64,000 nucleotides of DNA from CAXBBB01 sp963815505 (GTDB lineage Bacteria; Bacteroidota; Rhodothermia; Rhodothermales; BA12), in the NCBI GenBank assembly GCA_963815505.1, contig CAWFGU010000019.1, forward strand, positions 1-64,000, in the 5' to 3' direction. Position 1 is the first letter of the stretch. Every line of letters starts with the position of its first letter. The position numbers were made by a program, and so were the translations under genes. The notes below the pieces were generated by a model that did not search any database, was not told where the DNA came from, and worked only from the letters and a program-made list of their open reading frames with translations. Shown piece by piece: positions 16,367 to 25,904 of the stretch.

Positions 16367-19054
16367 TCAGCCATCGCCGTTCCCACTTCCACCTCCGCGC
16401 GACGACGCACGCCTACGAGGTGGAGGAGGCGGAGCTTCGGTGGGCGCAGGCGCCACGACGGGCGTCCGGACCGGGACGGGCTGCGGTAGCGCAGCGGGCG
16501 CCTGAGGTGCAACCGGCTCGGCAGGCAAGGGCTCGACTCGCGAAGGCGACGGAGCGGCTGGACTGGGCCGGGGCGACGAAGTCGGGAGAGGCGTCGTCGA
16601 AGCAGGACCGGCGGACGGCGACTGGGAAACGCTAGATGGACGAGCAGGCGCTGTGTCGGAGCCGGGGTCAGAGTCGGAGCGATACCGAATCGTACCGGTG
16701 CGTCCGGCGAGGGCGCGCGAGGTATCCGAGTGAAAGCGAAGCGTGTCGCCGGCCAGAGGGGCGCGTCGGGCGTCGGCGGAATCGATAGCCAGACGCACAT
16801 CGTCGTTCCATCGGGCGCGGTCCGCTGAGCGCTCCTGGTAGCCGGGCGGCGGCTGAAAGCGAGTGTCCGCGTCGAGACTCAAACCGGACTTCTGCACGTC
16901 GACCGCGAAGTCGCCGACGACGAAAAGGGCGTTGTGCCCGCCCTGACCCCAGTAGCTCGTCCGAAATGCCAATCGCCGATCGTCGAAGCCGACCCATGCG
17001 CCCATCACCAGATCAGGATGCGCGGCGATGAACCAGCCGTCGGCGCTCTCCTGCGTCGTGCCTGTTTTACCGGCGACATCGCCCCGGACTCCCATCGACC
17101 TCAGGCGCTGCGCGGTGCCCCGGTCGACCACGTCGCGCATCATGTCGAGAACAGCGTACGAGGTCGATGCCGGAAGCGCGCGTTGCTGCTGCGGTCCGAA
17201 CTGTGCCAGCACGTTGCCCTCGCTGTCCTCGATGCGCGTCACGATCGTGGGCGTGCGCCGGACGCCTCCGCCCGCCAGCGTGCCGTACGCACCGACCATC
17301 TCGAGCAGCGTCACCTCGCTGGTGCCCAGGGCCAGCGAAGGAACTGCCCGAAGCGGCGACGTGATGCCCGCCTGCTGTGCCGTCCGCACGACTTCGGCCG
17401 GTCCGACCTGGTCGATGAGTGCGGCGCTGATCGTGTTCTTGGAGTACGTTAGCCCGCTGCGCAGCGTGATTGCCGCTCCGCTGGCGCCTCCTCCCGAGTT
17501 GGCGGGCCTCCAACCGTCGTAGTCGCGGACGGTGTCGAGCACGCGGTCGTCGGGCGCGTAGCCCCAGTTGAGCGCGGCAGCGTAGACGAACGGCTTGAAC
17601 GTCGAGCCCGGCTGCCTACGCGACTGACTCGCTCGGTCGAACTGGCTTGTCCTATAGTCACGGCCGCCCACATAGGCTCGCACGTAGCCCGTCTCGGGTT
17701 CGAGCGCCACAAACGACGCTTCGAGCCGCGCGGTCTGCGCCTTGACTGAGTCGACGAATGCGTTGTCGGCCTTGAGCATCAGTAGCGCCTGGGACTGCGA
17801 CTCGCCCTGGTCACGCAGTATGTTGAACCGCGACGTTTGGCGCAGCGCACGGTCGAGCGCCTCGGGGTGCCGCTGCCAGAAGTAGGGAAACGTGCCCGCC
17901 TGGGGGTAGGCGGATGCCGACTGCGACAGCAGACCTGACGAGCTGCGGCTCCACTCGTATGCGGCGACGCGTTGCAACAGCTCGCCCTCTTCATCGACGG
18001 CACGCTGAGCCGCGTTCTGCAGCCGCATGTCGAGCGTCGTGAAAATGCGCAGGCCGCCGGTATAGAGGTCGCGGTTGTTGGCCTTGGCCCACGCCTGCAC
18101 CCACTGCTCGACGAAATCGGCGAAGTAGGGCGCCGGGGAGTCGGCCGGGTCGGGCGTCGAGAAGTCGAGGCCGAGTGGCGATTGGGTGAACGCGTCGACC
18201 TGAGATGGTTCGAGGTAGCCGTGCTGGCCCATCAGCCCCAGGACAGTGGCGCGGCGCTGGCGAGCCTCGATGGGATTTCGGACGGGGTTGTAGTAGGTCG
18301 TCGCTTTGAGCGTGCCGACGAGCAGGGCGGCTTCGGGCGGCGTCAGTTCGGCGGCCGACTTGTCGAAGTAGACCTGTGATGCCGCCTCGATGCCGAACGC
18401 GTTGAATCCGAACGGTACCGTGTTGAGGTACATCTTGAGGATCTCTGTCTTCGAATATGCCTCCTCAAGTCTGCGCGCTGTCATGATCTCGCGCAGTTTG
18501 CGGTCGACCGAGTCGTCGCGGCCGACGCCGGGAAACAGGTTGCGCGCCAGCTGCATCGTGATCGTCGATCCACCCTGAGGATCGCCGCGCAGCGTGAGCC
18601 ACACCGACGAGGTCAGGCGCCGCCAGTCGACGCCGCCATGCTCGAAGAAGCGAAAGTCCTCGGTCGCTACGAGCGCGTTGGCAACGGTGGGGCTGATGCG
18701 ATCGTAGCTCACCCACGTCCGGTTCTCGTCGTGGTAGCGCCCGATTTCTTCGCCGGTTTCCGCATAGGCGATCGAAGCCAGGTGCATCGACGGGTTGCGG
18801 AGCTCGTAGAGATCGGGAATGTCGGTCTGGAGCAGGCTGGCCCAGATCCATAGTCCACCCAAGGCCAAGATCGGAAGTGAGACGAGGGTTACACCGACGA
18901 TGACAAGCGCGCGCCGCAGTCGATTCTTGCGTTTCGGCTCGGGGCTTGACCCCGAAGCCGATGGAGACGGCGGAAGCGTAGGAGGTGGAAGCGCCGGGCC
19001 CGCAGGAGGGCGTCCATCGGAGCGAGGATAGAGCGGGCGCGGCGTGTACGACAT
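16367..19054 (-). CDS. Bifunctional penicillin-binding protein, class A (PBP1A type)
   Basis: An 895-residue peptidoglycan synthase. After a Pro-rich cytoplasmic tail and one membrane anchor (about 48-70), the glycosyltransferase GT51 domain shows EDFRFFEHGGVDWR, GGSTITMQLARNLF and SKTEILKMYLNTVPFG. The transpeptidase domain has the SxxK nucleophile in PGSTFKPFVYAA (near residue 484), SxN in TYSKNTISAA and KTG in VAGKTGTTQ. The final 110 residues are a Pro/Ser-rich low-complexity extension with a poly-Pro stretch, longer than in typical PBP1A. It polymerises and cross-links cell-wall glycan in the periplasm. Confidence 0.95.
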   Translation of the reverse strand: MSYTPRPLYPRSDGRPPAGPALPPPTLPPSPSASGSSPEPKRKNRLRRALVIVGVTLVSLPILALGGLWIWASLLQTDIPDLYELRNPSMHLASIAYAETGEEIGRYHDENRTWVSYDRISPTVANALVATEDFRFFEHGGVDWRRLTSSVWLTLRGDPQGGSTITMQLARNLFPGVGRDDSVDRKLREIMTARRLEEAYSKTEILKMYLNTVPFGFNAFGIEAASQVYFDKSAAELTPPEAALLVGTLKATTYYNPVRNPIEARQRRATVLGLMGQHGYLEPSQVDAFTQSPLGLDFSTPDPADSPAPYFADFVEQWVQAWAKANNRDLYTGGLRIFTTLDMRLQNAAQRAVDEEGELLQRVAAYEWSRSSSGLLSQSASAYPQAGTFPYFWQRHPEALDRALRQTSRFNILRDQGESQSQALLMLKADNAFVDSVKAQTARLEASFVALEPETGYVRAYVGGRDYRTSQFDRASQSRRQPGSTFKPFVYAAALNWGYAPDDRVLDTVRDYDGWRPANSGGGASGAAITLRSGLTYSKNTISAALIDQVGPAEVVRTAQQAGITSPLRAVPSLALGTSEVTLLEMVGAYGTLAGGGVRRTPTIVTRIEDSEGNVLAQFGPQQQRALPASTSYAVLDMMRDVVDRGTAQRLRSMGVRGDVAGKTGTTQESADGWFIAAHPDLVMGAWVGFDDRRLAFRTSYWGQGGHNALFVVGDFAVDVQKSGLSLDADTRFQPPPGYQERSADRARWNDDVRLAIDSADARRAPLAGDTLRFHSDTSRALAGRTGTIRYRSDSDPGSDTAPARPSSVSQSPSAGPASTTPLPTSSPRPSPAAPSPSRVEPLPAEPVAPQAPAALPQPVPVRTPVVAPAPTEAPPPPPRRRASSRGGGSGNGDG

Positions 19055-19199
19055 GACGGAGCGATAGAGCGATGGCAGGGTACGGCGGTAGGCGCTGCCT
19101 GTTCGTCTCGTGTGTTCGTGTCGTGCAACTTGAAGGCCTCCGCGGCGCTATAAGAAGGCTCCGCTCCCACTGCGACAGCGCGCGACGCTGCGCCCATAC

Positions 19200-19910
19200 A
19201 TGACCTCGTCCGCCTTCCAGCCCAGCACCGACTTCGGCGCCTTTCCGCCGGTCATCAAGAACCTCTTGATCATCAACGGGCTGTTCTTCCTGTTCAGCCT
19301 CGTTCCGACAACGGGCGAGTTGCTCATCCGGTGGCTAGGGCTATGGGCCGTCGGCTTACCCGACACCGTGCGCATCGTCGATGGCTTAGGGCAGATCGTC
19401 GGCGTGCGTGATGTAGGCAGTTTTTGGCCCTGGCAACTCGTTACGTACGGATTCCTCCATGATCCAGCGGATTTATGCCACATCCTCTTCAATATGCTGG
19501 CGCTGTGGCTCTTCGGCGTCGCCATTGAGCGCACGTGGGGATCGCGGCGGTTCGCGTTCTATTACTTCTTCTGCCTGATCGGAGCCGGAGTCATCCAGTT
19601 GGTCGTAATCACGTTCATCGACCCGACACCCGTGCCGACGATTGGCGCATCGGGCGCCGTGTTCGGGATTTTGCTGGCCTTTGGGATGATGTTTCCCGAG
19701 TCGGAGATCTACCTCTACTTCCTGTTTCCGATCAAAGCCAAGTACTTCGTGCTGCTCTATGGCGCGTTCGAGTTGTACTCGGGATTCGCGCGCTCCGGCT
19801 CGAACATCGCCCATTTTGCGCACCTGGGCGGCATGCTGTTCGGATTTATCCTGATTATGTATTGGAGGGGCAAACTGCCGATCAAGCCGGGCGGTCGGTC
19901 GTACGTCTAG
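19200..19910 (+). CDS. Rhomboid family intramembrane serine protease (catalytically complete)
   Basis: A 236-residue polytopic protein. It shows the loop YGFLHDPADLCHILFNMLALWLFG, the nucleophile Ser151 in TIGASGAVFGIL and His208 in AHFAHLGGMLFG, so the Ser-His dyad is intact. The family cleaves transmembrane segments of other proteins. It is followed after 22 bases by a second, inactive rhomboid and then an EEP-family gene, an order that to my knowledge recurs in Bacteroidota. The start at ATG 19200 fits the short cytoplasmic N-terminus. Confidence 0.93.
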   Translation: MTSSAFQPSTDFGAFPPVIKNLLIINGLFFLFSLVPTTGELLIRWLGLWAVGLPDTVRIVDGLGQIVGVRDVGSFWPWQLVTYGFLHDPADLCHILFNMLALWLFGVAIERTWGSRRFAFYYFFCLIGAGVIQLVVITFIDPTPVPTIGASGAVFGILLAFGMMFPESEIYLYFLFPIKAKYFVLLYGAFELYSGFARSGSNIAHFAHLGGMLFGFILIMYWRGKLPIKPGGRSYV

Positions 19911-19932
19911 CCGCCACTAACCCCAGCCGCCG

Positions 19933-20784
19933 ATGAACCGCTTTCGTTTCTGGTACGACTCGCTGCCGCCCGTCCTGCGGATCCTGATGCTCGTGCAGGT
20001 GGTCGTCTACGTAGTATCTATGGTGCTTGCGGCTGTCAGCCCGCAGTCGCTGGCTCTGGTGCGCAGTTACCTCGCCGTTCCCGGGGGCTCGCCGCTCGAC
20101 GCGCCCTGGACTATTTTCACCTATGCGTTTGTCCACACCCGGACCGGCCTAGGCGGCTTCTTGGAAGTTGCCTTCAACGTCGCGTTTCTCTACTGGATCG
20201 GCGAGGAGCAGGAGCGGATGCTGGGCGGCGCGTGGGTGCTGACGGCGTGGGGTTTGGGAGCGTTGGGGGGCGGACTGGTCGCGCTGGCGACCGGGCTGGT
20301 CTACGAGGGATCGCAGGCGGCAGTGCTGGGGCTGATCTTCGCTACGGCCATCCAGTTTCCCTATAAGACCGTAGGACTGTTGCTGCTCGGAGCCGTACGG
20401 TTGTTGTGGGTGGGTGTCGGACTGCTGGCGTTCGAACTGCTGGCGCCACCGGGCTACGTGTTCGCGGGCATCGGCGGGGCGCTGGCTGGTGTGGCGATGG
20501 GCGCGCTGGCGCTGCGCGGCTACCACCTTCACGGTTGGGTCAAGGGGGCGATGGAGAGTTCGTCGGAACGCCGCAGCCCAGCGCCGCGCAGCAGTCAAGC
20601 CGAGGCAGAGCCGGAAGCCGTGTCGGGGTGGCGCGCGATGGGGGCTCGGCTGTCCGATCCCAAAGGCTCGCGCCGCCCGTCGCGGCAGGACGTGGATCGC
20701 ATCCTCGAGAAGATCAGTGACGAGGGCATGGACGCGCTGACGGATTCGGAGCGCGAGACTCTCGACGCGTACAGCAAGCGGTAG
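19933..20784 (+). CDS. Rhomboid-like protein lacking catalytic residues (pseudoprotease), with C-terminal soluble domain
   Basis: A 283-residue protein with six or so membrane spans that aligns with the preceding rhomboid: FTYAFVHTRTGLGGFLEVAFNVAFLYWIGE is the loop-1 equivalent. At the nucleophile position GASGAVFG of active rhomboids becomes G126-S-Q-A-A-V-L-G133, placing Gln128 where Ser is expected, and the histidine motif FAHLGG becomes F177-A-G179-I-G-G. The dyad is thus lost unless Ser127 has shifted role. The C-terminus (230-283) is cytosolic and ends with a short conserved-looking helix pair VDRILEKISDEGMDALTDSE, similar to the DUF6576 tail of Bacteroidota rhomboids. It probably assists or regulates the active partner; that is inference. 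Confidence 0.82.
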   Translation: MNRFRFWYDSLPPVLRILMLVQVVVYVVSMVLAAVSPQSLALVRSYLAVPGGSPLDAPWTIFTYAFVHTRTGLGGFLEVAFNVAFLYWIGEEQERMLGGAWVLTAWGLGALGGGLVALATGLVYEGSQAAVLGLIFATAIQFPYKTVGLLLLGAVRLLWVGVGLLAFELLAPPGYVFAGIGGALAGVAMGALALRGYHLHGWVKGAMESSSERRSPAPRSSQAEAEPEAVSGWRAMGARLSDPKGSRRPSRQDVDRILEKISDEGMDALTDSERETLDAYSKR

Positions 20785-20787
20785 CCG

Positions 20788-21945
20788 GTGCGTAAACTCG
20801 TCTCGTTTACCTTCTGGACGCTCGACGCGTTCGTAGCCGGGCTGTTCGTGCTCGCCTGGCTGGGCCGCCACGTCCGGCCGGATGGTGTGACGTGGCCGCT
20901 CCAGCTGATCGCTATTGGCTTCCCCTACCTCACAGCCGCCGTCGCCGTCCTGCTGGTCGTACAAGTGTTTCGCCGCAAGTGGCGCAGCGTAACGGTCCAC
21001 GCGATCTTGCTGGCATTCGCGTTCGTTCGCTATGGCGGAGCGCCGACTGCGGAAAGTGAGACGAGCGCGCCCGCCGACACACTCACGCTCCTGACATACA
21101 ACATCAACCCCTTCTACGGTGACGTAGAGGCGAAACCGGAGGCGCTAACGGCGTTCGTCGCCGGGCTGAATCCTGACGTACTCACGCTTCAAGAAAGTGT
21201 GATGGAATTCATCTCCTACGACCGCACCGACGAGCGGCCGGGTGTCTTGCCCTGGTCTCATGCGCGACCGCTCAGAGATGTATTGGGGTACAACGCTCCG
21301 CTTCCGACACGGTCGGGCGCAGGAGCTGGCATCGGGTACGCTCGGGTCGTAACGCTATCGCGCCCAATGCCTCTCGAGATGCACGTTCATACGATGCGCC
21401 AGCGCGGCGAGTCGGACGCGTTGCGGCAGTTCGTACGGACCGAGCATCAGGTAGGAGATCGCCGCGTCGCCCTATACAACGTGCATCTTCGCTCGTACGG
21501 CGTCGAGAAGCCGTGGTCCGATACCACGTTCTATGCGCTCTCACCGTCGACGTGGCGTCCATTCCTGAGGCGTTACCGGTCGTCGATCATCGAACGCGCC
21601 AATGAGTCGGACACGCTGCGTGCGCTGGTCGAAGCCGACCCACTGCCCGCCATAGTCGCGGGCGATTTCAACTCTACGATGCACAACTGGACCTACGACC
21701 GCATTACGGGTGCTGGCCTAGACGACGCGTGGCGCATTCGAGGTGGAGGGCGAAGTGCGACCTATCACGTCGAAGCGCCCATCGCTCGCATCGACTTCGT
21801 CCTCGTCGATCCCCAACTGCGTGTCCTCAGCGCCGAGTTGATCGACGAGACTGCGCTTTCGGATCACTTCCCGCTACTCGTCCGGCTCGCGTGGAAAGAG
21901 GGCGAGCAGAAAACGCCCGCTGTACTTCCCGATACGACGCGCTGA
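20788..21945 (+). CDS. Endonuclease/exonuclease/phosphatase (EEP) family membrane protein
   Basis: A 385-residue protein, GTG start three bases after the previous stop. Residues 1-90 contain three membrane spans. The remainder is an EEP domain: LTLLTYNINPF, the metal-binding Glu in VLTLQES, the internal NVHLRSYG with catalytic His, IVAGDFNSTMHNWTYDRI and the terminal ARIDFVLVDPQ...LSDHFPLLV. The domain hydrolyses phosphodiesters, and membrane-anchored forms in Bacteroidota follow rhomboid genes. The active site probably faces the periplasm, to judge from the three predicted spans; the substrate is unknown. Confidence 0.88.
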   Translation: MRKLVSFTFWTLDAFVAGLFVLAWLGRHVRPDGVTWPLQLIAIGFPYLTAAVAVLLVVQVFRRKWRSVTVHAILLAFAFVRYGGAPTAESETSAPADTLTLLTYNINPFYGDVEAKPEALTAFVAGLNPDVLTLQESVMEFISYDRTDERPGVLPWSHARPLRDVLGYNAPLPTRSGAGAGIGYARVVTLSRPMPLEMHVHTMRQRGESDALRQFVRTEHQVGDRRVALYNVHLRSYGVEKPWSDTTFYALSPSTWRPFLRRYRSSIIERANESDTLRALVEADPLPAIVAGDFNSTMHNWTYDRITGAGLDDAWRIRGGGRSATYHVEAPIARIDFVLVDPQLRVLSAELIDETALSDHFPLLVRLAWKEGEQKTPAVLPDTTR

Positions 21946-22006
21946 CACGGCACATCCGAGCCGGGCGTTCGTTCGGCTCTCTCCTTTACGATTTTCTTCG
22001 ACTCCT

Positions 22007-23098
22007 ATGCAACGACCTCGACGCATCAGCCGCCCTGTCATGGTGGGCGACGTACAGATCGGCGGCGGCGCTCCGATTTCGGTCCAGTCGATGACGACCG
22101 GCAAGACGCACGACGTGCCGGGCTGCATCGCCGAGATCACGCGCCTGGCCGAAGCCGGAGCCGACATCATCCGCGTCGCCGTGCCGCGCCCCGAGGACGC
22201 CGACGCGCTGCCCGAGATCGTGCAACTCAGCCCGGTGCCCATCGTTGCCGACATCCACTTCAACCACAAGTACGCGCTCAAAGCCATCGAAGCGGGCGTG
22301 GCCAAGGTGCGGCTCAACCCCGGCAACATCGGCAAGGAGGAGTGGGAGCAGGAAGTGCTGCTCGCGGCCAAAGAGGCGGGCACTCCGATCCGGATCGGCG
22401 TCAATGGCGGCTCGCTCGAGAAGGACATCCTGGACAAATACGGGTATCCCAAACCCGAAGCGCTGTTCGAGAGCGCTATGCGTCACGTCGAGATCTGCCG
22501 GAAGAGCGGGTTCGAGGATCTGATCATCTCGGTCAAGCACTCGGACGTGTACTTCATGATTCAGAGCTATCGCCTGCTCGCCGAACGCACCGACTATCCG
22601 CTGCACCTGGGTGTGACCGAGAGCGGCAGCCTGCAGAACGGCACGATCAAAAGCAGCATCGGCATCGGGAGCCTTCTCGCCGACGGCATCGGCGACACCA
22701 TCCGCGTCAGCCTCGCCGCCGATAGCATCCACGAGGTAGAGGTCGGCCACCAGATCCTCAAGTCGCTGCGGCTGGGCCGTCCGGGCGTCAACGTGATCGC
22801 GTGTCCCACGTGCGGACGCTTGGCGAGCGATCTGTTCTCGGTCGTCAACCAGGTCGAAGCCGCCATCAAGGAGCGCAAGTTCGAGAAAGACCTGAGCGTG
22901 GCGCTGATGGGCTGCGCTGTCAACGGCCCGGGCGAAGCCGCCGGTGCCGACCTGGGCGTGAGCCTGGGACGCGGACGCGCGCACCTGTTCAAGCGCGGCG
23001 AAACCATCGGCACGGTCGACGAGGGCGAGATCGTCGCCGCCGTCCTCGAGCTGATCGAAAACTGGGACGAGGAGCCTGCCGTGATTCCCGAAGGCTGA
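22007..23098 (+). CDS. ispG: 4-hydroxy-3-methylbut-2-en-1-yl diphosphate synthase (IspG/GcpE)
   Basis: A 363-residue iron-sulfur enzyme of the non-mevalonate isoprenoid pathway, reducing MEcPP to HMBPP. Visible are VQSMTTGKTHDV, the TIM-barrel residues VADIHFNHKYAL and VRLNPGNIG, and the [4Fe-4S] ligands Cys266 and Cys269 in CPTCGR with Cys303 in MGCAVNGPGEA followed by the conserved Glu. It has the compact E. coli-like architecture, without the roughly 270-residue central insert found in many Bacteroidota and in plants. It runs convergently into the ELWxxDGT gene with three bases between stops. Confidence 0.95.
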   Translation: MQRPRRISRPVMVGDVQIGGGAPISVQSMTTGKTHDVPGCIAEITRLAEAGADIIRVAVPRPEDADALPEIVQLSPVPIVADIHFNHKYALKAIEAGVAKVRLNPGNIGKEEWEQEVLLAAKEAGTPIRIGVNGGSLEKDILDKYGYPKPEALFESAMRHVEICRKSGFEDLIISVKHSDVYFMIQSYRLLAERTDYPLHLGVTESGSLQNGTIKSSIGIGSLLADGIGDTIRVSLAADSIHEVEVGHQILKSLRLGRPGVNVIACPTCGRLASDLFSVVNQVEAAIKERKFEKDLSVALMGCAVNGPGEAAGADLGVSLGRGRAHLFKRGETIGTVDEGEIVAAVLELIENWDEEPAVIPEG

Positions 23099-23101
23099 GT
23101 C

Positions 23102-24754
23102 CTACCGTGCCACGACGAGCGATTGCGTGAGTGCGAACGCCTCCCCGACTGCCCGAACGAAGTAGACTCCTGATGCCAAGTTCTGGGGCGTCGGCCACTC
23201 GCTACGTTCGGCGAACGCTCCTTCGTGGATCAGCGCCACCTCGCGGCCCAGAGCGTCGTACATCGACAGACGGATCGTCTGGACCTGATCGGTAGTCAGC
23301 CGAATCGTGCGCGAGGTCACGTTCAGCATCGCCGCTCCGGATTCCAACGTCCGAAAGTGATCCGTTCGTGTGGTAGACGAGGGGTCGTGAGAGTAGAGCC
23401 GGGTGCCATAGGTGGTGAAGAAGAGCCGGTTTTCCACCGATGCCATCGGGCCGAAAAATGTCCATTCGTCGCCCGGAGCGAGATTGCTGACCAGCCGGGT
23501 ACCTGCTTCGGTGCCGTCGCTCTCCCACAATTCTTGTCCGTGTAGGCTGTCGGTAGCCGCGAAGAAGAAGCGGTCTCCTGCGCGCACCGGCGGACCTGAT
23601 TCGCCCCTTACCGAACTGCGGCGGATACTCTTCACGAGTTGCGTGCCCGCATCGGTACCGTCAGTCTTCCACAACTCGGCCTTCGCCATAGTCTCTCCCG
23701 GCCTGTACTCGGTGACGAAAAAGAACAGGGCGTTCCCAAGGGTAGCGAGGTGGGTCGGGCCGTAGAAAGCGTTTTGAGGGTCGCCGACGTACGGTGTTCT
23801 GATCGGCTGAGTACCTGCTTGGGTACCGTCGCTCTTCCAAAGTATGGGTGCGCCCGCTGCGTCCCGAGCGGTGAAGAAGAGCATCCCGGCTACGTTCGTC
23901 AGGTCATCAATACCGCTCCACTCGCTTCCCGGCGTGATGTCCTTGACGAGGACTGTTCCGCTTTCTGTCCCGTCGCTCTTCCAAAGCTCACGGCCGGACA
24001 CTCCATCGGAAGCGGTAAAAAAGAGGGTGCCGTTCACGTCGGTGAGGAGGTCGGGAGCCGAAAATCTGGGCCTCCCCTCGCTGATGTTTTTGACGACGCG
24101 CGTTCCAGCAATCGTTCCGTCGCTCGCCCACAGTTCGGCCCCCGGCATACTTCCACGCCCGGAAAAGAGCAGCATGCCCCCGGAGTAGACGAGTCGGCCT
24201 TCGGAAGCGGAGACGTTCGGGAAAGAGAACGTCCCTTCGGCCGTGCCATCACTTCGCCAGAGATTTCCGCCTTCGGTTGCGCCGTACGCGACGAAGAATA
24301 CCAAGTCTCCGACGCTCGTGAGGCTGTTGGGCGTAGAGCCTCCGATACCGGGGTAGATGTCTCGCACCAAGGCGGTGCCCTGCTCGGTGCCGTCGCTTTT
24401 CCAGAGTTCTGGGCCGTGTAGGCTGTCGTCTGCCGAGAAGAAAAAGGTGCCCCCAGCGATCGTAGGGTAGCGAAGTCTGCTGCCGTTCAGTCCTGGTCGA
24501 ATGTCCCGGACGCGTGCTGTCCCTGAGTCCGTGCCGTCGCTCCTCCACAACTCGTCCCCGGACGTGCTGTCCTGCGCGGTGAACAGCAGCATCCCGTCAA
24601 ACTCTACCAGGTTTCCCAGCGGAGTGCCGAGGCGAGGAAGAAACGGGTCGAGCGGAAATTGCTTGACGAGCGTTTGAGCAGCGGCCGAGTGCTCCAAGCT
24701 GAGCAGAAGGGTCAGCAGCAGGACGGATGAAGAGCAGCGCGATGTACGCAACAT
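23102..24754 (-). CDS. Secreted ELWxxDGT-repeat beta-propeller protein with T9SS sorting domain
   Basis: About 550 residues. A signal peptide (MLRTSRCSSSVLLLTLLLSL, cut after SAAA/Q) is followed by eight copies of the repeat x-ELW-x-SDGT-x-x-GT-x-x-V-x-D-I, spaced about 50 residues apart, which would fold as a propeller. The last 75 residues (DQVQTIRLSMYDALGREVAL...ASGVYFVRAVGE...QSLVVAR) are a type A T9SS C-terminal domain, so the protein is exported by the Sec system and moved across the outer membrane by the type IX apparatus. Start at 24754 was chosen for its signal peptide; a GTG at 24799 would only add 15 residues. Role unknown. Confidence 0.88.
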   Translation of the reverse strand: MLRTSRCSSSVLLLTLLLSLEHSAAAQTLVKQFPLDPFLPRLGTPLGNLVEFDGMLLFTAQDSTSGDELWRSDGTDSGTARVRDIRPGLNGSRLRYPTIAGGTFFFSADDSLHGPELWKSDGTEQGTALVRDIYPGIGGSTPNSLTSVGDLVFFVAYGATEGGNLWRSDGTAEGTFSFPNVSASEGRLVYSGGMLLFSGRGSMPGAELWASDGTIAGTRVVKNISEGRPRFSAPDLLTDVNGTLFFTASDGVSGRELWKSDGTESGTVLVKDITPGSEWSGIDDLTNVAGMLFFTARDAAGAPILWKSDGTQAGTQPIRTPYVGDPQNAFYGPTHLATLGNALFFFVTEYRPGETMAKAELWKTDGTDAGTQLVKSIRRSSVRGESGPPVRAGDRFFFAATDSLHGQELWESDGTEAGTRLVSNLAPGDEWTFFGPMASVENRLFFTTYGTRLYSHDPSSTTRTDHFRTLESGAAMLNVTSRTIRLTTDQVQTIRLSMYDALGREVALIHEGAFAERSEWPTPQNLASGVYFVRAVGEAFALTQSLVVAR

Positions 24755-24922
24755 GAGGAGCGACGAGGTGGGAAGGAAAGAGCGAGGAGCACAAACCACT
24801 AACTCTTTTCGATTTGATCGCCGAAGGTAGTGCCATCGCCCCCGAGCGTAACGCCTCCCATTCCGCGGTCCTCATTTTTACGATCTGCGTCGATTCAGGG
24901 CGACCAGGGCAATGCCCAAACA

Positions 24923-24962
24923 CTTCATCGCCCGCACAGCCGAAGCCGTGCGGGCGATGAAG
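24923..24962 (-). terminator. Terminator after the 24978-25643 lipoprotein gene
   Basis: A perfect 15-bp GC-rich stem with a 10-base loop, followed on the minus strand by TGTTTGG. Lies 15 bases after the stop codon. Confidence 0.65.
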
Positions 24963-24977
24963 AACATTGAGCCGCTC

Positions 24978-25643
24978 TCAGGCGCGGGCGTCGGTGACGA
25001 GGAGCGTGGCGGAGAGCATGGCGAGCAGCGTAGCGCGGTTCAGATCGGCGGACGGCTTAATCCATACTTCGGAGTTCGACCCCAGAGCGATCGCGCTCAC
25101 GATCTGGCCCATCTCGCCGACGTAGAACCCGGTTTGCTCGTACTCGGCAAAACCGCTGCCGTTGCGGTCCGTGCTGCGCACCTCATAGATGGCGTCACCG
25201 CTGTTGAGAATGCCCGACAGAGCACCGTCGGTGCCGGGGCGAAGGGTGAGCGCCCACGTCTGGCTGGCGTCTCGGGCGCTCGTCAGGGAGCAGGCTACCA
25301 GGGTTTCGTCAATGTGGGCGACGTGAGCGTCCTTGGTACAGTCGGCGTTCCAGAGCGTGTGCTCGCCCAGCATGAGGGCGAAACCGTAGCGCTCGGCGCC
25401 TGCCTGAGAGGTGGCGGCGCGAGGTCCGTCTCCGAAGGCGTGCGGCGCATCGGCGCGGACGTTCCAGAAGCCGGTCGCCGTGTACGCGCCCATCTGGATG
25501 TCGCCGTCAGCGGTGTGGGTGACGGCGAGCGGCGCGTGGCCGTCGAGGTTCTGCGGAACGGCAAGCTGGCTGGTCTGGCAGCCGGTGAACAGGAGCACGC
25601 CCAGGAAGGCGAGCAGGGCGGTGCGGGTGATCGTGCGGATCAT
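24978..25643 (-). CDS. Putative lipoprotein, unknown function
   Basis: A 221-residue protein with the signal MIRTITRTALLAFLGVLLFT and lipobox LLFTGC, so exported and lipid-anchored. The mature part has no motif I recognise; it is rich in Thr, Asp and Ala, with short beta-strand-like stretches (YGFALMLGEHTLW, DAIYEVRSTDRNG), two further cysteines near residues 102 and 118 that could pair, and a final hydrophobic helix LNRATLLAMLSATLLV. It stands alone between the ELWxxDGT gene and a divergent surface-protein gene. Confidence 0.7.
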   Translation of the reverse strand: MIRTITRTALLAFLGVLLFTGCQTSQLAVPQNLDGHAPLAVTHTADGDIQMGAYTATGFWNVRADAPHAFGDGPRAATSQAGAERYGFALMLGEHTLWNADCTKDAHVAHIDETLVACSLTSARDASQTWALTLRPGTDGALSGILNSGDAIYEVRSTDRNGSGFAEYEQTGFYVGEMGQIVSAIALGSNSEVWIKPSADLNRATLLAMLSATLLVTDARA

Positions 25644-25904
25644 GGCGTCGTACAGGATGCGAGCAGGCCACGTGTCGCCCTCGAAAACGTCCGCGGCAAG
25701 GCGTCGGACAGGTGAGTGCGGGGCGAGCGGCTGGCTCGAGGTTGTGTTTCTGTGAGCGCCCTTCCGGAGAGGCTTGGATGGATCTACGGAGCGAACGGTG
25801 CCGAGTTACGACCGTCCGCACGTGCTTCGCGTCGTCTCGCCTGACGCGAACGGGCGGTCTGCCTGCGTTGACCTTGTGTCGACCTTGCCTCACCCCCCCG
25901 CCGA

